Origin: Roseovarius sp.
Lineage (GTDB): Bacteria; Pseudomonadota; Alphaproteobacteria; Rhodobacterales; Rhodobacteraceae
NCBI GenBank assembly: GCA_029212365.1
Contig: JARGOC010000026.1
Coordinates: 1-50,844 of the forward strand
Direction: 5' to 3'
DNA length: 50,844 nucleotides
Shown here: in pieces, positions 1-8,182 of the stretch
How the letters are laid out: the number at the start of each line of letters is the position of its first letter
How positions within the stretch are numbered: the first letter of the stretch is position 1
The notes under the pieces: generated by a model
What the model saw: the letters and a program-made list of their open reading frames with translations, nothing else
Told to the model about the DNA's origin: nothing
Database searches by the model: none
Position numbers and translations under genes: made by a program

Positions 1-290
1 TTGCTTTGCATCATCTTCTGAAAACCTGCCGCTCAATCGATCCGCAGTTGAAAGGCCGGCAAGGTGGGAGCAAGCTGCTGAACAAGCATGCCAGGAACCT
101 CACGGACCGGCAGGCTCAACGCCTTGCTGTTTATCTCGAGCGGTGGCCGGCAATTGAGCGCATCTACCGCTTCAAGGAAGAGCTGATGGAGGTGTTGAGC
201 GCCAAAAATCAGTCCAAAAAACAATGCCGCTCATGGGCGCGCTGCTTACTGGACGCCATCGCCCAGCTCCAGCAAAGCGGCTTTAGAGCA
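1..290 (+). pseudogene. ISL3-family transposase, C-terminal fragment
   Basis: An open frame from the window edge to about base 285 reads like the middle-to-C-terminal part of an ISL3-type DDE transposase. It has the KLLNKHARNLT stretch, then the block around AIERIYRFKEELMEVL and a basic tail KKQCRSWARCLLDAIAQL. After the SGF near base 285 the similarity stops and the frame runs on into unrelated sequence to a stop at 555-557. It is therefore a truncated relic whose 5' part lies outside the window or is lost. Family assignment is by recognition of these blocks. Confidence 0.7.
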
Positions 291-557
291 TATCTTGTTT
301 TGATTGTTTCACTCTGCCCGTTGTTTTTGATCAGGATCCAGTTGGTTTCCAAGGTACGGACAAGCGAAACGACGCAGATAGTGGCGAAAAAACATCTGCC
401 CGAAGGGTTCGCGACCGGTGGCCGCCCGCTGCGTCAGACGTCTCGACCGATGCGAGAGCATCGCTCTTTACCGCCTTCCTGGCGGATCGACTCACTGGAT
501 CACGAACAGAGTGGTTCAATGAAAACAAGAAAGGCTCTGGCTTCGGCTACCTGTTAA
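291..557. other. non-coding stretch upstream of the ArsR gene
   Basis: No convincing gene is seen here. The long frame that crosses it is the read-through of the broken transposase frame and has no recognisable domain. It probably holds the original intergenic DNA behind the insertion scar. Confidence 0.4.
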
Positions 558-605
558 TGCAGGTATATACCTGCACTTGACATGCAGTTAAATACCTGCA
601 TTATT
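558..605 (+). promoter_or_regulatory. tandem palindromic operators overlapping a sigma70-type promoter
   Basis: A perfect 18-bp palindrome, TGCAGGTATATACCTGCA, lies at 558-575. An imperfect copy, TGCAGTTAAATACCTGCA, lies at 583-600, exactly 25 bp further on. A TTGACA hexamer at 577-582 sits between them, and 17 bp later ATTATT at 600-605 can serve as the -10. A repressor bound at either palindrome would block this promoter, which suggests autoregulation by the ArsR-family protein that begins at 612. If this -10 is used, transcription starts almost on the ATG, so the message would be leaderless or nearly so. Confidence 0.65.
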
Positions 606-611
606 GGATTC

Positions 612-947
612 ATGACCAACGCGACTGAACCAATGGACACAGACAAGGTCTTCAAGGCACTCGGTGACCCGACCCGACGAAGGCTGCTTGATCTGCTGGT
701 GGAGCGGAACGGACAGACACTCGGCCAGCTCTGCGAGAACCTCGACATGGCCCGGCAGTCCGCAACGCAGCACCTTGGCATTCTGGAAGACGCCAATCTG
801 ATCAGCACGGTGAAGCGAGGCCGAGAGAAGCTTCACTTCATAAATCCCGTGCCGCTGCACGGGGTCTACGTGCGTTGGGTCCAAAAATTCGAACAGCATC
901 GGCTCGCCCTGCTGCACGATCTCAAACAGGAACTTGAAGGAGACTGA
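612..947 (+). CDS. ArsR-family winged-helix transcriptional regulator
   Basis: A 111-residue regulator with the ArsR signature: KVFKALGDPTRRRLLDLL near the N-terminus, a recognition-helix block MARQSATQHLGILEDANLI, and the wing VKRGREKLHFINPV. No metal-binding cysteine pair of the classic ArsR/SmtB sensors is visible, so it belongs with the metal-independent members that often sit beside AHSA1 genes. The start at 612 is preferred because an upstream ATG at 582 lies inside the second operator palindrome and would add residues unlike the family. It is followed after 2 nt by the AHSA1 gene, so the two are very probably co-transcribed. Confidence 0.88.
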   Translation: MTNATEPMDTDKVFKALGDPTRRRLLDLLVERNGQTLGQLCENLDMARQSATQHLGILEDANLISTVKRGREKLHFINPVPLHGVYVRWVQKFEQHRLALLHDLKQELEGD

Positions 948-949
948 AA

Positions 950-1405
950 ATGAGCAGGGAAACGACCAGTTTCGTCTATGTGAATTATATTCGCTCAACA
1001 CGTGAAAAAGTGTTCGAGGCCATCACGCGCCCAGAACTCGCCCGACGCTACTGGGGCCATGAAAATGTGTCCGATTGGCAAGTCGGTTCTGGGTGGCAAC
1101 ATGTCCGAGATAACGATGAGCGCACGGTGGAACTCGTCGGCGAGGTTGTCGAGATTGCCCCACCGTCCCGCCTTGTCATGACCTGGGCCAACGCCTCGCA
1201 AGCCGACAATAGCGATGCCTACAGCCGGGTCACATTTGACATTGAGGACTACAACGACATGGTCAAGCTCACCGTTTCGCACGACGAGCTCGAGGCCGGG
1301 AGCGGCATGGCAAAAGGCGTGAGCAAGGGCTGGCCCGCGGTTCTCTCCAGCCTCAAATCCTTCCTCGAAACAGGCAGCGGGCTGGACATCATCAACAAGT
1401 CCTAA
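950..1405 (+). CDS. SRPBCC/AHSA1-domain protein
   Basis: A 151-residue START-like protein of the AHSA1 (activator of Hsp90 ATPase homologue 1-like) group. The N-terminal strand VYVNYIRSTREKVFEAITRPELARRYWG, the central PPSRLVMTW block, and the C-terminal helix around GVSKGWPAVLSSLKSFLETG are typical. Such proteins form a hydrophobic ligand pocket, but the ligand is generally unknown. The pairing with an ArsR regulator 2 nt upstream is very common and points to one operon. An RBS-like GGAG lies in the end of the regulator gene. Confidence 0.88.
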   Translation: MSRETTSFVYVNYIRSTREKVFEAITRPELARRYWGHENVSDWQVGSGWQHVRDNDERTVELVGEVVEIAPPSRLVMTWANASQADNSDAYSRVTFDIEDYNDMVKLTVSHDELEAGSGMAKGVSKGWPAVLSSLKSFLETGSGLDIINKS

Positions 1406-1493
1406 AGCCAGCCTCTCCGAAGCCGGGAATCGGGACAGATTGTCCGGCTCCGGCGAGGCAAACAAACCTCACACTCACATAAGGAGAATAGCC

Positions 1494-1907
1494 TTGGACA
1501 TGATATTCAAGGGCGGCTGCGCTTGCGGCGCCCTGCGCTATGAAATTGCCGGCAAGCCGGTGTTCCAGAACCATTGCCAGTGCCGCGATTGCCAAAAGGC
1601 GAGCGGCACGGGACATGGGTCATATCTCAGTTTTATGGGACGATCCGACGCGAAGATCACCGGCAAGGCCACCGAATGGAGCGTGGCCGCAGACAGTGGA
1701 AACGACAAGGCTTACGCGTTTTGTCCGACCTGCGGTTCGCCAGTCTACATAACCTTCTCGGCAATGCCCGACCTGATCGCGATCGCGGCGGCGAGCCTCG
1801 ATGATGCCGACCGGTTCCGTCCCGAGGCGCTGACCTATAGCGTTCGAGGCCACGCTTGGGATCCGATCGACCCCGACCTTCAGCACTTCGAGCGCATGCC
1901 GGGCTGA
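1494..1907 (+). CDS. GFA-family (CENP-V/GFA domain) zinc protein
   Basis: A 137-residue protein of the glutathione-dependent formaldehyde-activating-enzyme-like family. Zinc-site cysteines appear in order: GGCACGAL, then HCQCRDCQKASG, then FCPTCGSPVY. Real formaldehyde activation is shown for few members, so the substrate is unknown. TTG at 1494 is chosen because AAGGAG at 1481-1486 is 7 nt away; the ATG at 1500 is the alternative and would remove two residues. It lies 88 nt after the AHSA1 gene in the same direction and may share its transcript. Confidence 0.85.
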   Translation: MDMIFKGGCACGALRYEIAGKPVFQNHCQCRDCQKASGTGHGSYLSFMGRSDAKITGKATEWSVAADSGNDKAYAFCPTCGSPVYITFSAMPDLIAIAAASLDDADRFRPEALTYSVRGHAWDPIDPDLQHFERMPG

Positions 1908-1964
1908 GATGCTTCCCCGAGGGGCGTCCCAATTCCGGCGCGTCCCGCAAACAGAAAGGGCTAG

Positions 1965-2752
1965 CCCGCATTTCTCACGCCATAGTTTTATAAGTGCCTA
2001 ATTCTCGGCGCCATCGGATTTTCCGTTGGCTGGAATCTGATGACGCGTTGGACCGTTGCCGCCTCTTGCGGTGCGGGTCGTCGTAGCGATGAAACCTGTG
2101 TTGTTTTCAGGAAGGGTTCCGATCCGGCGGCGTCATCGGGCCGCGGCGCATATTCGGGCGTGGGCCAGTGCAAATTCCTCGGCATAGGGACAGGCCGAAG
2201 ATATAGTCTATCTTGTTGGTTTCGCACCGGTCCATCAGGGCGTCGCGGGCAAAGCCGGAATCGGCCCGCAGGATGATGCGAACCTTTGGCCAGGTCTTTC
2301 GGATCTGCATGACGATCCGCCCGACTTCCTCCTGCGATCCCTTGCTGGCGTCGATGTCGGAAGGCCAGGACCGGATCATGGCGAAGGGTGTCGTGGTCGT
2401 CGACGTCGTCATATCCCAAGGCAATTGCCGAGATGCGCTGTGCGACCAGTGTGCGCACGCTATGAACTGTGAGATCTGGTTTGCGGCGATCGACAAAGCA
2501 GGAGGCGACGGGGTCGAACAGGTTCATCGCCTTGTCGACGTGGCGCAGCAGCAAGGCGCCAGCATCCGAGGTAATCGCTCCGCCATCAAAACCGGCGACA
2601 ACTTTGTGGCCGTCAAAGCCTTCGAATTCGATCTGATTGACGTTACAATGTGCTTGCATCGGACCCCATCCTGAATTTTGACAAGTCTTTGTTGTAAAAG
2701 AACTTTATCAGAATTCCAGGGCCGATGCGCCTACTTCGGTGAGATATACGGG
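1965..2752 (-). mobile_element. IS1380-family element, internally deleted copy
   Basis: A 788-bp copy of the intact element at 42221-43864. Both ends are kept: CCCGCATTTCTCAC on the left, and on the right GTGAGATATACGGG, the inverted match with small changes. It is flanked by CTAG on both sides (1961-1964 and 2753-2756), the 4-bp target duplication expected for the family. By comparison with the intact copy about 856 bp are missing in two blocks. One block joins at a 10-bp direct repeat, CAGGCCGAAG, in the intact copy (near 42447 and 42967). Confidence 0.9.
1988..2659 (-). pseudogene. IS1380 transposase, internally deleted
   Basis: The first roughly 100 residues match the intact transposase at 42389-43771, through the block LRHDPVLA. 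The reading frame then changes at the first internal deletion. A short stretch in the original frame (DSGFARDALMDRCETNKIDYIFGL) survives between the two deletions before frame is lost again. The DDE catalytic core is not intact, so the copy cannot move by itself, although its ends could be acted on by the full-length transposase in the same window. Confidence 0.88.
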
Positions 2753-3982
2753 CTAGTCATTCATTCTCAAGGCTTTCTCTGTCGCCGCGTGCTCAAACGC
2801 CTCAGCGTAAGTCCGTACATCATTCGAGGACGCTCCTTCGTCGCGGAGCGTCTGTTTCCAATTGTTCGCGATCGTCTCAGCCATTTGACGCGCCTGTTGC
2901 TTGGCAACGGGAAGCGCGAGATCAAAAAACGCACAGGCGTCGAGCGCAATATCGAGCGAGGCGTCGAACGAACCGCCTTGGACGATACCGGTCTCCAAGA
3001 CCCGGTGGCGTGAGGGTGAGGGATTGCTGTCGAAGGCTGGTGACAGCCGCCATCTGTCTCCACCCGCGTAAATAAAGCCGTGGTTTTTCAGGTGATTGTC
3101 TTTGTTCAACACGAGGATCGTGAAAACGATCCGCCGCCAGAGCTCATGCAGATCATCGACGGGCTTGCTCGAAATCTGCCGGATCACATCGGCGATATCC
3201 GTGTAGTAGCCTCCTTCGTCACCCTGCCAGTCCAGCGCGGTTCTCGCAGAGATATAGGGGATGCGCGTCTCACCACGGCGGTCAAACCGCCGTATGAGCG
3301 CGATCGGGCTGTCACTTTCCCGTAACTCCAACTTTGCCTCAGCAACCCGCAATCCGCACATGGCCGCGAGTTTCAACGTGGCGACCTCTGCGCGTTCGAC
3401 CTGCTTGGTGTCCTGCGCCGACGTGAACTTTGCAATCCAGAGATGACCATCGCCCTCGACATTGGCCTTCGGGCGTGCACCGCCGAGCGAGCCGGCAATG
3501 CCGGCCAGGTCGCGCGCCTCCTCCTCCGCGCCATTGGGATCGCGTTCAAATCGCTGGGCAAGCCCGCGCAACCGTTCCAGTTCGACCAGACGCGGGATCG
3601 GCTGCGTCAAATCGGACAGCGGCTCCATATCTTCGCCAAGAAACCGCAAGGCCCCCTGACGCGTGCGGTCATCGGACAGCACCAGATAATCGAACGCGCT
3701 GAGACCGCCGCCAAGCGCCCTGGTCATCAAAGCCCGCCCCCAGGCATCCGGCGCGGCGTCGGCAAAGCATCCGGGCAGTGCCGAACGCTTGTTTTCCTTG
3801 CCGGTGCTGAAGTGACGGCCCTCGCGCAGGGGCAACCCGGGCGATAGCGCGAAACGGTCGGATGCTGCCAGCCACGCGTCGGCGTACTCAAACTGCGAAT
3901 GCTGACGCCGACCGTCACTCTCGAAGCGCAGACGGCCGACGACACGCTTGCCTCCCCCAAGGGCAACGATCGCTTCCGGCAT
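2753..3982 (-). CDS. hipA: HipA-type serine/threonine kinase toxin
   Basis: A 409-residue HipA-family protein. It has the N-terminal HipA subdomain (GRLRFESDGRRQHSQFEY), the SLGGARPKANV stretch of the ATP-binding region, and the catalytic block LNKDNHLKNHGF near residues 295-305, with the Mg-binding Asp in LSPAFDSNPSP. Family members phosphorylate a translation target such as glutamyl-tRNA synthetase and are neutralised by HipB. Its start overlaps the hipB stop by one base (TGATG), so the two are translationally coupled. The TAG stop falls on the CTAG target duplication of the adjoining IS1380 copy, so the insertion did not alter the protein. Confidence 0.92.
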   Translation of the reverse strand: MPEAIVALGGGKRVVGRLRFESDGRRQHSQFEYADAWLAASDRFALSPGLPLREGRHFSTGKENKRSALPGCFADAAPDAWGRALMTRALGGGLSAFDYLVLSDDRTRQGALRFLGEDMEPLSDLTQPIPRLVELERLRGLAQRFERDPNGAEEEARDLAGIAGSLGGARPKANVEGDGHLWIAKFTSAQDTKQVERAEVATLKLAAMCGLRVAEAKLELRESDSPIALIRRFDRRGETRIPYISARTALDWQGDEGGYYTDIADVIRQISSKPVDDLHELWRRIVFTILVLNKDNHLKNHGFIYAGGDRWRLSPAFDSNPSPSRHRVLETGIVQGGSFDASLDIALDACAFFDLALPVAKQQARQMAETIANNWKQTLRDEGASSNDVRTYAEAFEHAATEKALRMND

Positions 3983-4368
3983 CAGAAACCCACCCCTTCT
4001 TCATCGTCCGCATCGGACAAGGGCGCTGATTGGCTTTTGTCGGATGGCGACGATCCGGGTTTTCGTTTTTTGTCGATCCGCTTGGGGAGCGCTTCCCGAT
4101 CGAGAAGCAGCCCGGTATCGTCGGACCCGGCATCAAGAAAGTCGGAAATGCGATCGAGCTCGCCGAGAACGAGGCAGGCCATCGCCAACGTGCCGATGCT
4201 GACACCGTCGTCGCCTTTCTCCAGGCGTGTGATGGTGCTGTCGGACACACCGACCCGCTCGGCGAACCCCTTAACAGAGATACGCCGCTTCAAGCGCGCC
4301 GTCTTGATGTTCGCACCCAGGGCTTCAAGTGCTCGACGTGCGTTCAGTGAACCTATATTAACCGCCAT
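3982..4368 (-). CDS. hipB: HipB-type XRE-family antitoxin
   Basis: A 128-residue protein with a Cro/C1-type helix-turn-helix at about residues 15-70 (IKTARLKRRISVKGFAERVG, then SDSTITRLEKGDDG). An unstructured basic/acidic tail follows, which would be the part that contacts HipA. It is the upstream gene of the pair, as in classical hipBA. A long inverted repeat directly before the start (4367-4403) is a likely autoregulatory operator. Confidence 0.9.
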   Translation of the reverse strand: MAVNIGSLNARRALEALGANIKTARLKRRISVKGFAERVGVSDSTITRLEKGDDGVSIGTLAMACLVLGELDRISDFLDAGSDDTGLLLDREALPKRIDKKRKPGSSPSDKSQSAPLSDADDEEGVGF

Positions 4369-4403
4369 ATCTGACGCTCTTCTCGTTATTATCCGTCAAA
4401 TAT
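4367..4403 (-). promoter_or_regulatory. putative hipBA operator (inverted repeat)
   Basis: ATATCTGACG at 4367-4376 and CGTCAAATAT at 4394-4403 form a 10-bp inverted repeat with one mismatch and a 17-bp spacer. The left arm touches the hipB start codon. HipB proteins bind palindromes in their own promoter, so this is the obvious candidate site. A GATAAT hexamer within the spacer on the minus strand could be part of the promoter. Confidence 0.55.
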
Positions 4404-4795
4404 GACTGTTAGAGGAAAAAGAGTCTGGGCGCAACTATCCTCGAGAATTCTTACAATCCAACTTCCAAGCTATGCGCGAGGAAGAGATTGCCGCCCCGTT
4501 TTCATCTCTGTCTATGTCGTCAAACAGCGTTTACAACTGCAACGGTCATTGAGGCTTTACTTGATGTTTATGCCTAGGATTCGGCTGGCAGAAACCCATT
4601 TCAGCTTTGTTTCTCTTGTTTCGTCATTGGCAACACAATGACATAATTTCAAAGCTCAGCGCCTATTCACTTTGGTGAAAATGAATATTGTTCCCTTTGG
4701 GGCGACTGAATGAACGGCGAAACGTTCAAGCGAGATGTCATTGGCTATTTCGCCTTATGTCAGCAGGCACAAACTGGGACGTTCCGCAGCGGAAG
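4404..4795. other. intergenic stretch with no gene seen
   Basis: Several short frames exist but none has a recognisable domain or a good ribosome binding site. The composition is more AT-rich than the flanks. It lies between the divergent hipB and DUF1801 genes and so should hold both promoters. Confidence 0.4.
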
Positions 4796-5226
4796 ATGGA
4801 AAGCAAGACGACAGACAAGAACACCGAGAAACCCAAGCTTCTCTCACACGGCAATCCTCAGGTACCGAAAAGCGAGGGCGATGCCCTCTTGCAGGCTTAC
4901 ATTGCTGCCATGCCGGGCTGGAAACAGGACATAGGGCGAAGCATTGATGATATTGTTGTGAGTGCGGTTCCCGAAATACGAAAGGCGGTCAAGTGGCACA
5001 CGCCCTTTTCTGGGGTTAAGGGAAATGACAGGTTTCTGGGTTTTCATTGCCTACCAAGTACGTCAAGTTACCTTTTTTACGGTAACTCCCTCGATCCCGT
5101 TCCACCCGTCAAGTCGAAGCAAAAGGACGTGTGCTACTTCCACATCTATGAGGGCGAAGAAATCGAAAAGCCAAGTTTGCCGACTGGGTAAACCAGGCCC
5201 GTAAAATGCCAGGCAAGAAACTGTAA
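4796..5226 (+). pseudogene. DUF1801-domain protein with frame damage
   Basis: The frame from ATG 4796 gives a typical DUF1801 start (LLSHGNPQVPKSEGDALLQAYIAAMPGWK, then VRKAVKWHTPF-like). Around 5050-5085 the family block FTKYVKVTFF is readable only in a neighbouring frame; three single-base losses in a row restore the frame at GNSLDPVPPVKSKQKDV. A further lost base near 5172 ends the open frame at 5191, while the normal C-terminus KFADWVNQARKMPGKKL is readable to the TAA at 5224-5226. Either the gene is decaying or the assembly has several one-base deletions here. The family's function is uncertain. Confidence 0.75.
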
Positions 5227-5302
5227 GTGACAAATGTGCTCTGCGACGTCATATAGCCCTGTCACGCCGCCAGAGTAATCTGTTGTTTCAGAAGAGAAAA
5301 AG

Positions 5303-5352
5303 TGGTGCACCCGACAGAATTCGAATCTGTGACCTCTGCCTTCGGAGGGCAG
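5303..5352 (-). other. tRNA-Arg(CCG) 3' half: integration attachment-site core
   Basis: Read on the minus strand this is the 3' part of a tRNA. The anticodon stem-loop is CTGCC-CTCCGAA-GGCAG (anticodon CCG at 5343-5345), followed by a T arm with loop TTCGAAT between ACAGA and TCTGT, the acceptor strand CGGGTGC, a discriminator base and an encoded CCA at 5303-5305. No D arm or 5' acceptor strand lies to the right, so this is not a working tRNA. A 3' tRNA half beside an integrase gene is the classic product of integration into a tRNA gene. Its orientation implies that the integrated element extends to the right. Confidence 0.85.
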
Positions 5353-5488
5353 GGATAACACATAATCACGGACATGGGTGGACTGTTTAACCATTGAAAA
5401 AAAACATTTAACCATCCACACTTGTCCGTAACCATCCCCTCATGTATTACATACGCATTCCATACGGAACGTAATGAGGTGGTTGGCA

Positions 5489-6649
5489 ATGGCAATTGAC
5501 TTGAGCAAGGTAGGCGAGCGGGAGCGGCTCAAAGTACAGCGGGAACCGCATTGGCAGAGGCTTCGCGTCGGATGCTTTCTTGGTTTCCGTCGATCAAAGC
5601 GTGGCGGCACGGGAACATGGATTGCCCGCGCTTATGACGAGGACTCAGGGAAGTATCGGGTAAAGTCCCTTGGTGACTTCGGAACGCTGGCTGGCAATGA
5701 AATGTTCGCTGCCGCCAAGAAGGAAGCTGAGGCTGTAGCGGATCTGGTTGAAACAGGCGGCGAAGTCCGTGCAAAGGTCGAATCCGTTGCCGATGTCTGC
5801 CGGGAATATGCAAAGACTCGTCCCGAAGCCGCACACCGTTTCCGGCGCTATGTCTACGGCGACCCGATTGCCAAAGTGAAACTGGCCAAGCTTCGCCGCC
5901 GTCATGTCAAAGAATGGCGCGAGCGGTTGGAGGCGCTGCCTGCGCTGGTTAGTCGCAGAAAGGAAGGCGAGACAATCCAACGGAAGCGCGCGCCTTCAAC
6001 CGTCAACCGTGACATGGCGATTTTGCGGGCAGCGCTGGCCAAATTCCTTTCACCCGGCGCACCAAATAGCGAAGCAGCATGGCAGGAGGCGTTAAGGTCC
6101 GTCCCGAATGCCAATGGACGACGAACTCTATATCTTGACTTGGGCCAGCGTCGGAAGCTGGTGGATAAGACCAGTGCAGAGGCAGCGCCTTTCGTTCGTG
6201 CGCTGTGCCTTTTGCCATTGCGACCCGGCGCACTGGCGGCGCTCACCGCAGGCGACTTTGACAGACGCACGGCAGAACTGACCATCGGCAAAGACAAAAC
6301 CGGCAAGCCTCGGCGCATTCAACTGCCAGCCGAGTCGGCTCAGCTACTGACCGCTCAGGCTACGAACAAACTGCCTGCCGCGCCCTTGTTCATGCGCTCG
6401 AACGGCAAGGCATGGGACAAGGATAGCTGGAAACTACCGATTGCGGCAGCGGCAGCGGCGGCTGGGCTTCCCAACGCCACCACAGCATACACGCTGAGGC
6501 ACAGCACAATCACCGACCTCGTGAGTGCGGGGCTTCCGCTGCTGACAATCGCCCAAATATCGGGCACCAGTGCGGAGATGATTGAACGGCATTACGGGCA
6601 CCTTGCCAGCGATGCAGCGGTTAAGGCGCTCGGTGAATTGGCCTTATGA
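5489..6649 (+). CDS. tyrosine-family site-specific integrase
   Basis: A 386-residue phage/island-type tyrosine recombinase. Domains in order are a short N-terminal arm-binding region, a SAM-like core-binding region (about 95-205) and the catalytic domain. Candidate catalytic residues are Arg in LPLRPGAL (about 245), Lys in the GKDKTGKPR hairpin, Arg in YTLRHS (about 337) and the nucleophile Tyr in ERHYGHL (about 369). The usual HxxR histidine is Tyr and the later His/Trp position reads Thr (ISGTS), both tolerated in some members. ATG 5489 is chosen over 5474 because GAGGTGG at 5476-5482 is well spaced. It starts 137 bp from the tRNA-Arg core and most likely acts on it. Confidence 0.9.
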   Translation: MAIDLSKVGERERLKVQREPHWQRLRVGCFLGFRRSKRGGTGTWIARAYDEDSGKYRVKSLGDFGTLAGNEMFAAAKKEAEAVADLVETGGEVRAKVESVADVCREYAKTRPEAAHRFRRYVYGDPIAKVKLAKLRRRHVKEWRERLEALPALVSRRKEGETIQRKRAPSTVNRDMAILRAALAKFLSPGAPNSEAAWQEALRSVPNANGRRTLYLDLGQRRKLVDKTSAEAAPFVRALCLLPLRPGALAALTAGDFDRRTAELTIGKDKTGKPRRIQLPAESAQLLTAQATNKLPAAPLFMRSNGKAWDKDSWKLPIAAAAAAAGLPNATTAYTLRHSTITDLVSAGLPLLTIAQISGTSAEMIERHYGHLASDAAVKALGELAL

Positions 6650-6704
6650 GCGCCGTTGAAGGCGAATTTGCTTCGGCATGTTAATACGTCGGATAGGATC
6701 TGAC

Positions 6705-6938
6705 ACCAAAACAGCTCAAGGTTTCCGTTCCGCTTTCCGTGATTTGGCAGGAAATGCAACCCAATTTGCCCTTGGTATAGCAGAACAAGCGTTGGCGCAC
6801 AGGGTCGATGATGCGACTGAGCCAGCCTACCGGCGCAGCGATGCGCTGGAAAAGCGCCGACGCCTTTTGGGGACATGGGCTGATTTCTGCGGGACAACCA
6901 ACCGCGAGAAATATATTTCTTTGACAGGCTTTCAATGA
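6705..6938 (+). pseudogene. second tyrosine integrase, C-terminal remnant
   Basis: About 75 codons match the end of a P4-type integrase: QGFRSAFRDLAGN, then QALAHRV, then AYRRSDALEKRRRLLGTWADFCG. The Box II histidine that normally precedes GFRS is Gln here, and everything upstream is missing, so it is inactive. It is a different lineage from the intact integrase just before it, showing that more than one element has used this region. Confidence 0.8.
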
Positions 6939-7112
6939 CCGATTATTTTCAGGTGCCAGCAAACTTTTAAATCTCTTCAAAGCCGATCCGTCGATTTAGG
7001 GATATGCACAGCCCTTGTGAATTACGGGTATGGCAACGATAGACTCTTCATTTCTCAAAAAATACCCATAGAATGGCGGACCATCTGAAACAAGTCAGGA
7101 TGGTAATAGAAA

Positions 7113-7193
7113 ATGACGCCAATAGCAGTGAATTTGCGAGAAGCCGCAGCCCTATCGGGAATTGGACGCACAAAGGTGGTTCGGTTTGTCTGA
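7113..7193 (+). pseudogene. excisionase/AlpA-type HTH protein, N-terminal remnant
   Basis: ATG 7113 opens a 26-codon frame reading MTPIAVNLREAAALSGIGRTK and then VVRFV-stop. The REAAALSGIGRTK block is the start of the MerR-like HTH_17 fold used by excisionases and AlpA proteins that accompany integrases. The family continues for some 40 more residues, so the gene was cut after about residue 21. Fits a decayed int-xis module. Confidence 0.6.
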
Positions 7194-7263
7194 ACAGTTT
7201 CGGGCGTATACCTAAGTGGATTTCCACCTCGATTATGCTGCCGCCAGGATTGGCGTCAGCGCG

Positions 7264-8101
7264 TTGAAGTAAGCCTGATCCATGATGAGGACAGCATACG
7301 CATTACCGGCAACATGGCGGGAGATTTCGGCCATGTGCTGGTTCATGGCATGGGTGCTGGTTCATGGCATGGGTGTCGCACCATGGCATGACAAGAGCTG
7401 CAGCCTTGTCCGGTTTCGGGCAAATCGCACCGAAGATATGGACAGACTTTGTGCGGCGGGCATGCGGCGCTGAAGGCCAAGTGCCACGTATGGCCCAGCA
7501 GCGTGTGATCTTGTTCTTCTGTCCGATCCACGCCTCGTCTTGGAACCAGATTTCTATCCGCTTGCCTCTGGCGGGACCCTCGGCGATTTCCGCCATCGCG
7601 GCGGGGAAGTTTTCTTAAACGTTTCGGCGGCATCAGCATCCTGCGCATTATGCTTCGGGCGGGCGGAGAGTTTGGGATAGCCCATCGCGCGCACTTCGCG
7701 ACCTAAGGTCTGCACGCTTACCAAGACACGGAATTCCGACCATAGCCACTGGGCCAGATCACATACACGCCAGCGGACACCGCCGTCGAGATAAGGTATG
7801 GGGCCACGTTCGATGGCTTGCGCCAATGCCGAACGCTGCTCGTCGTTGAGCAGCGATGTTTTGCCAGGAGCTTTGCCGTTGATCAACCCGTCGGGACCGC
7901 GTGCGTTGAAACGCATCACCCAGTCACGCACGATCTGCAGGGTCACACTGCCCAGCCGGGCAGCATCTGAGCGCGAACTGCCGTCATAGATCAATGCAAG
8001 CGCAAGCAGCCGCCGGGCCTGGTTGGCATCCTCTGTCTGGGCACCAAAAGACGCAGCCTCTCCCCATCAAAGTCCGTCCGCAAAGAAACCGCTAAACCCA
8101 T
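7264..8101 (-). pseudogene. IS630-family transposase, frameshifted and truncated
   Basis: The N-terminus begins at ATG 8101 (MGLAVSLRTDFDGERLRLL). A one-base shift moves the frame to AQTEDANQARRLLALALIYDG and on through the HTH part (VRDWVMRFNARGPDGLINGKAPGK). A later shift leads to FQDEAWIGQKNKITRCWA with the first catalytic Asp, and to IFGAICPKPDKAAALVMPW. A 19-bp tandem duplication at 7335-7372 shifts it again before MAEISRHVAGNAYAVLIMDQA. The end then joins unrelated sequence. It is not functional and differs from the intact IS630 at 48112-49256. Confidence 0.85.
7335..7372. repeat. 19-bp tandem duplication in the IS630 remnant
   Basis: GTGCTGGTTCATGGCATGG occurs twice in direct succession (7335-7353 and 7354-7372). 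The length is not a multiple of three, so it shifts the transposase frame. It looks like replication slippage. Confidence 0.9.
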
Positions 8102-8182
8102 CGCAAACCTCCCGTTTGCGTTATAGATTCAGATTCGATGCCTTTTTGGAATCCCGTGAGTCAACTTTTGTGAGGCTTGGTA

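Noticed and set aside
2753..4368. hipBA as a novel toxin-antitoxin system
   Set aside because: Gene order, lengths, kinase motif and operator all match the classical hipBA type.
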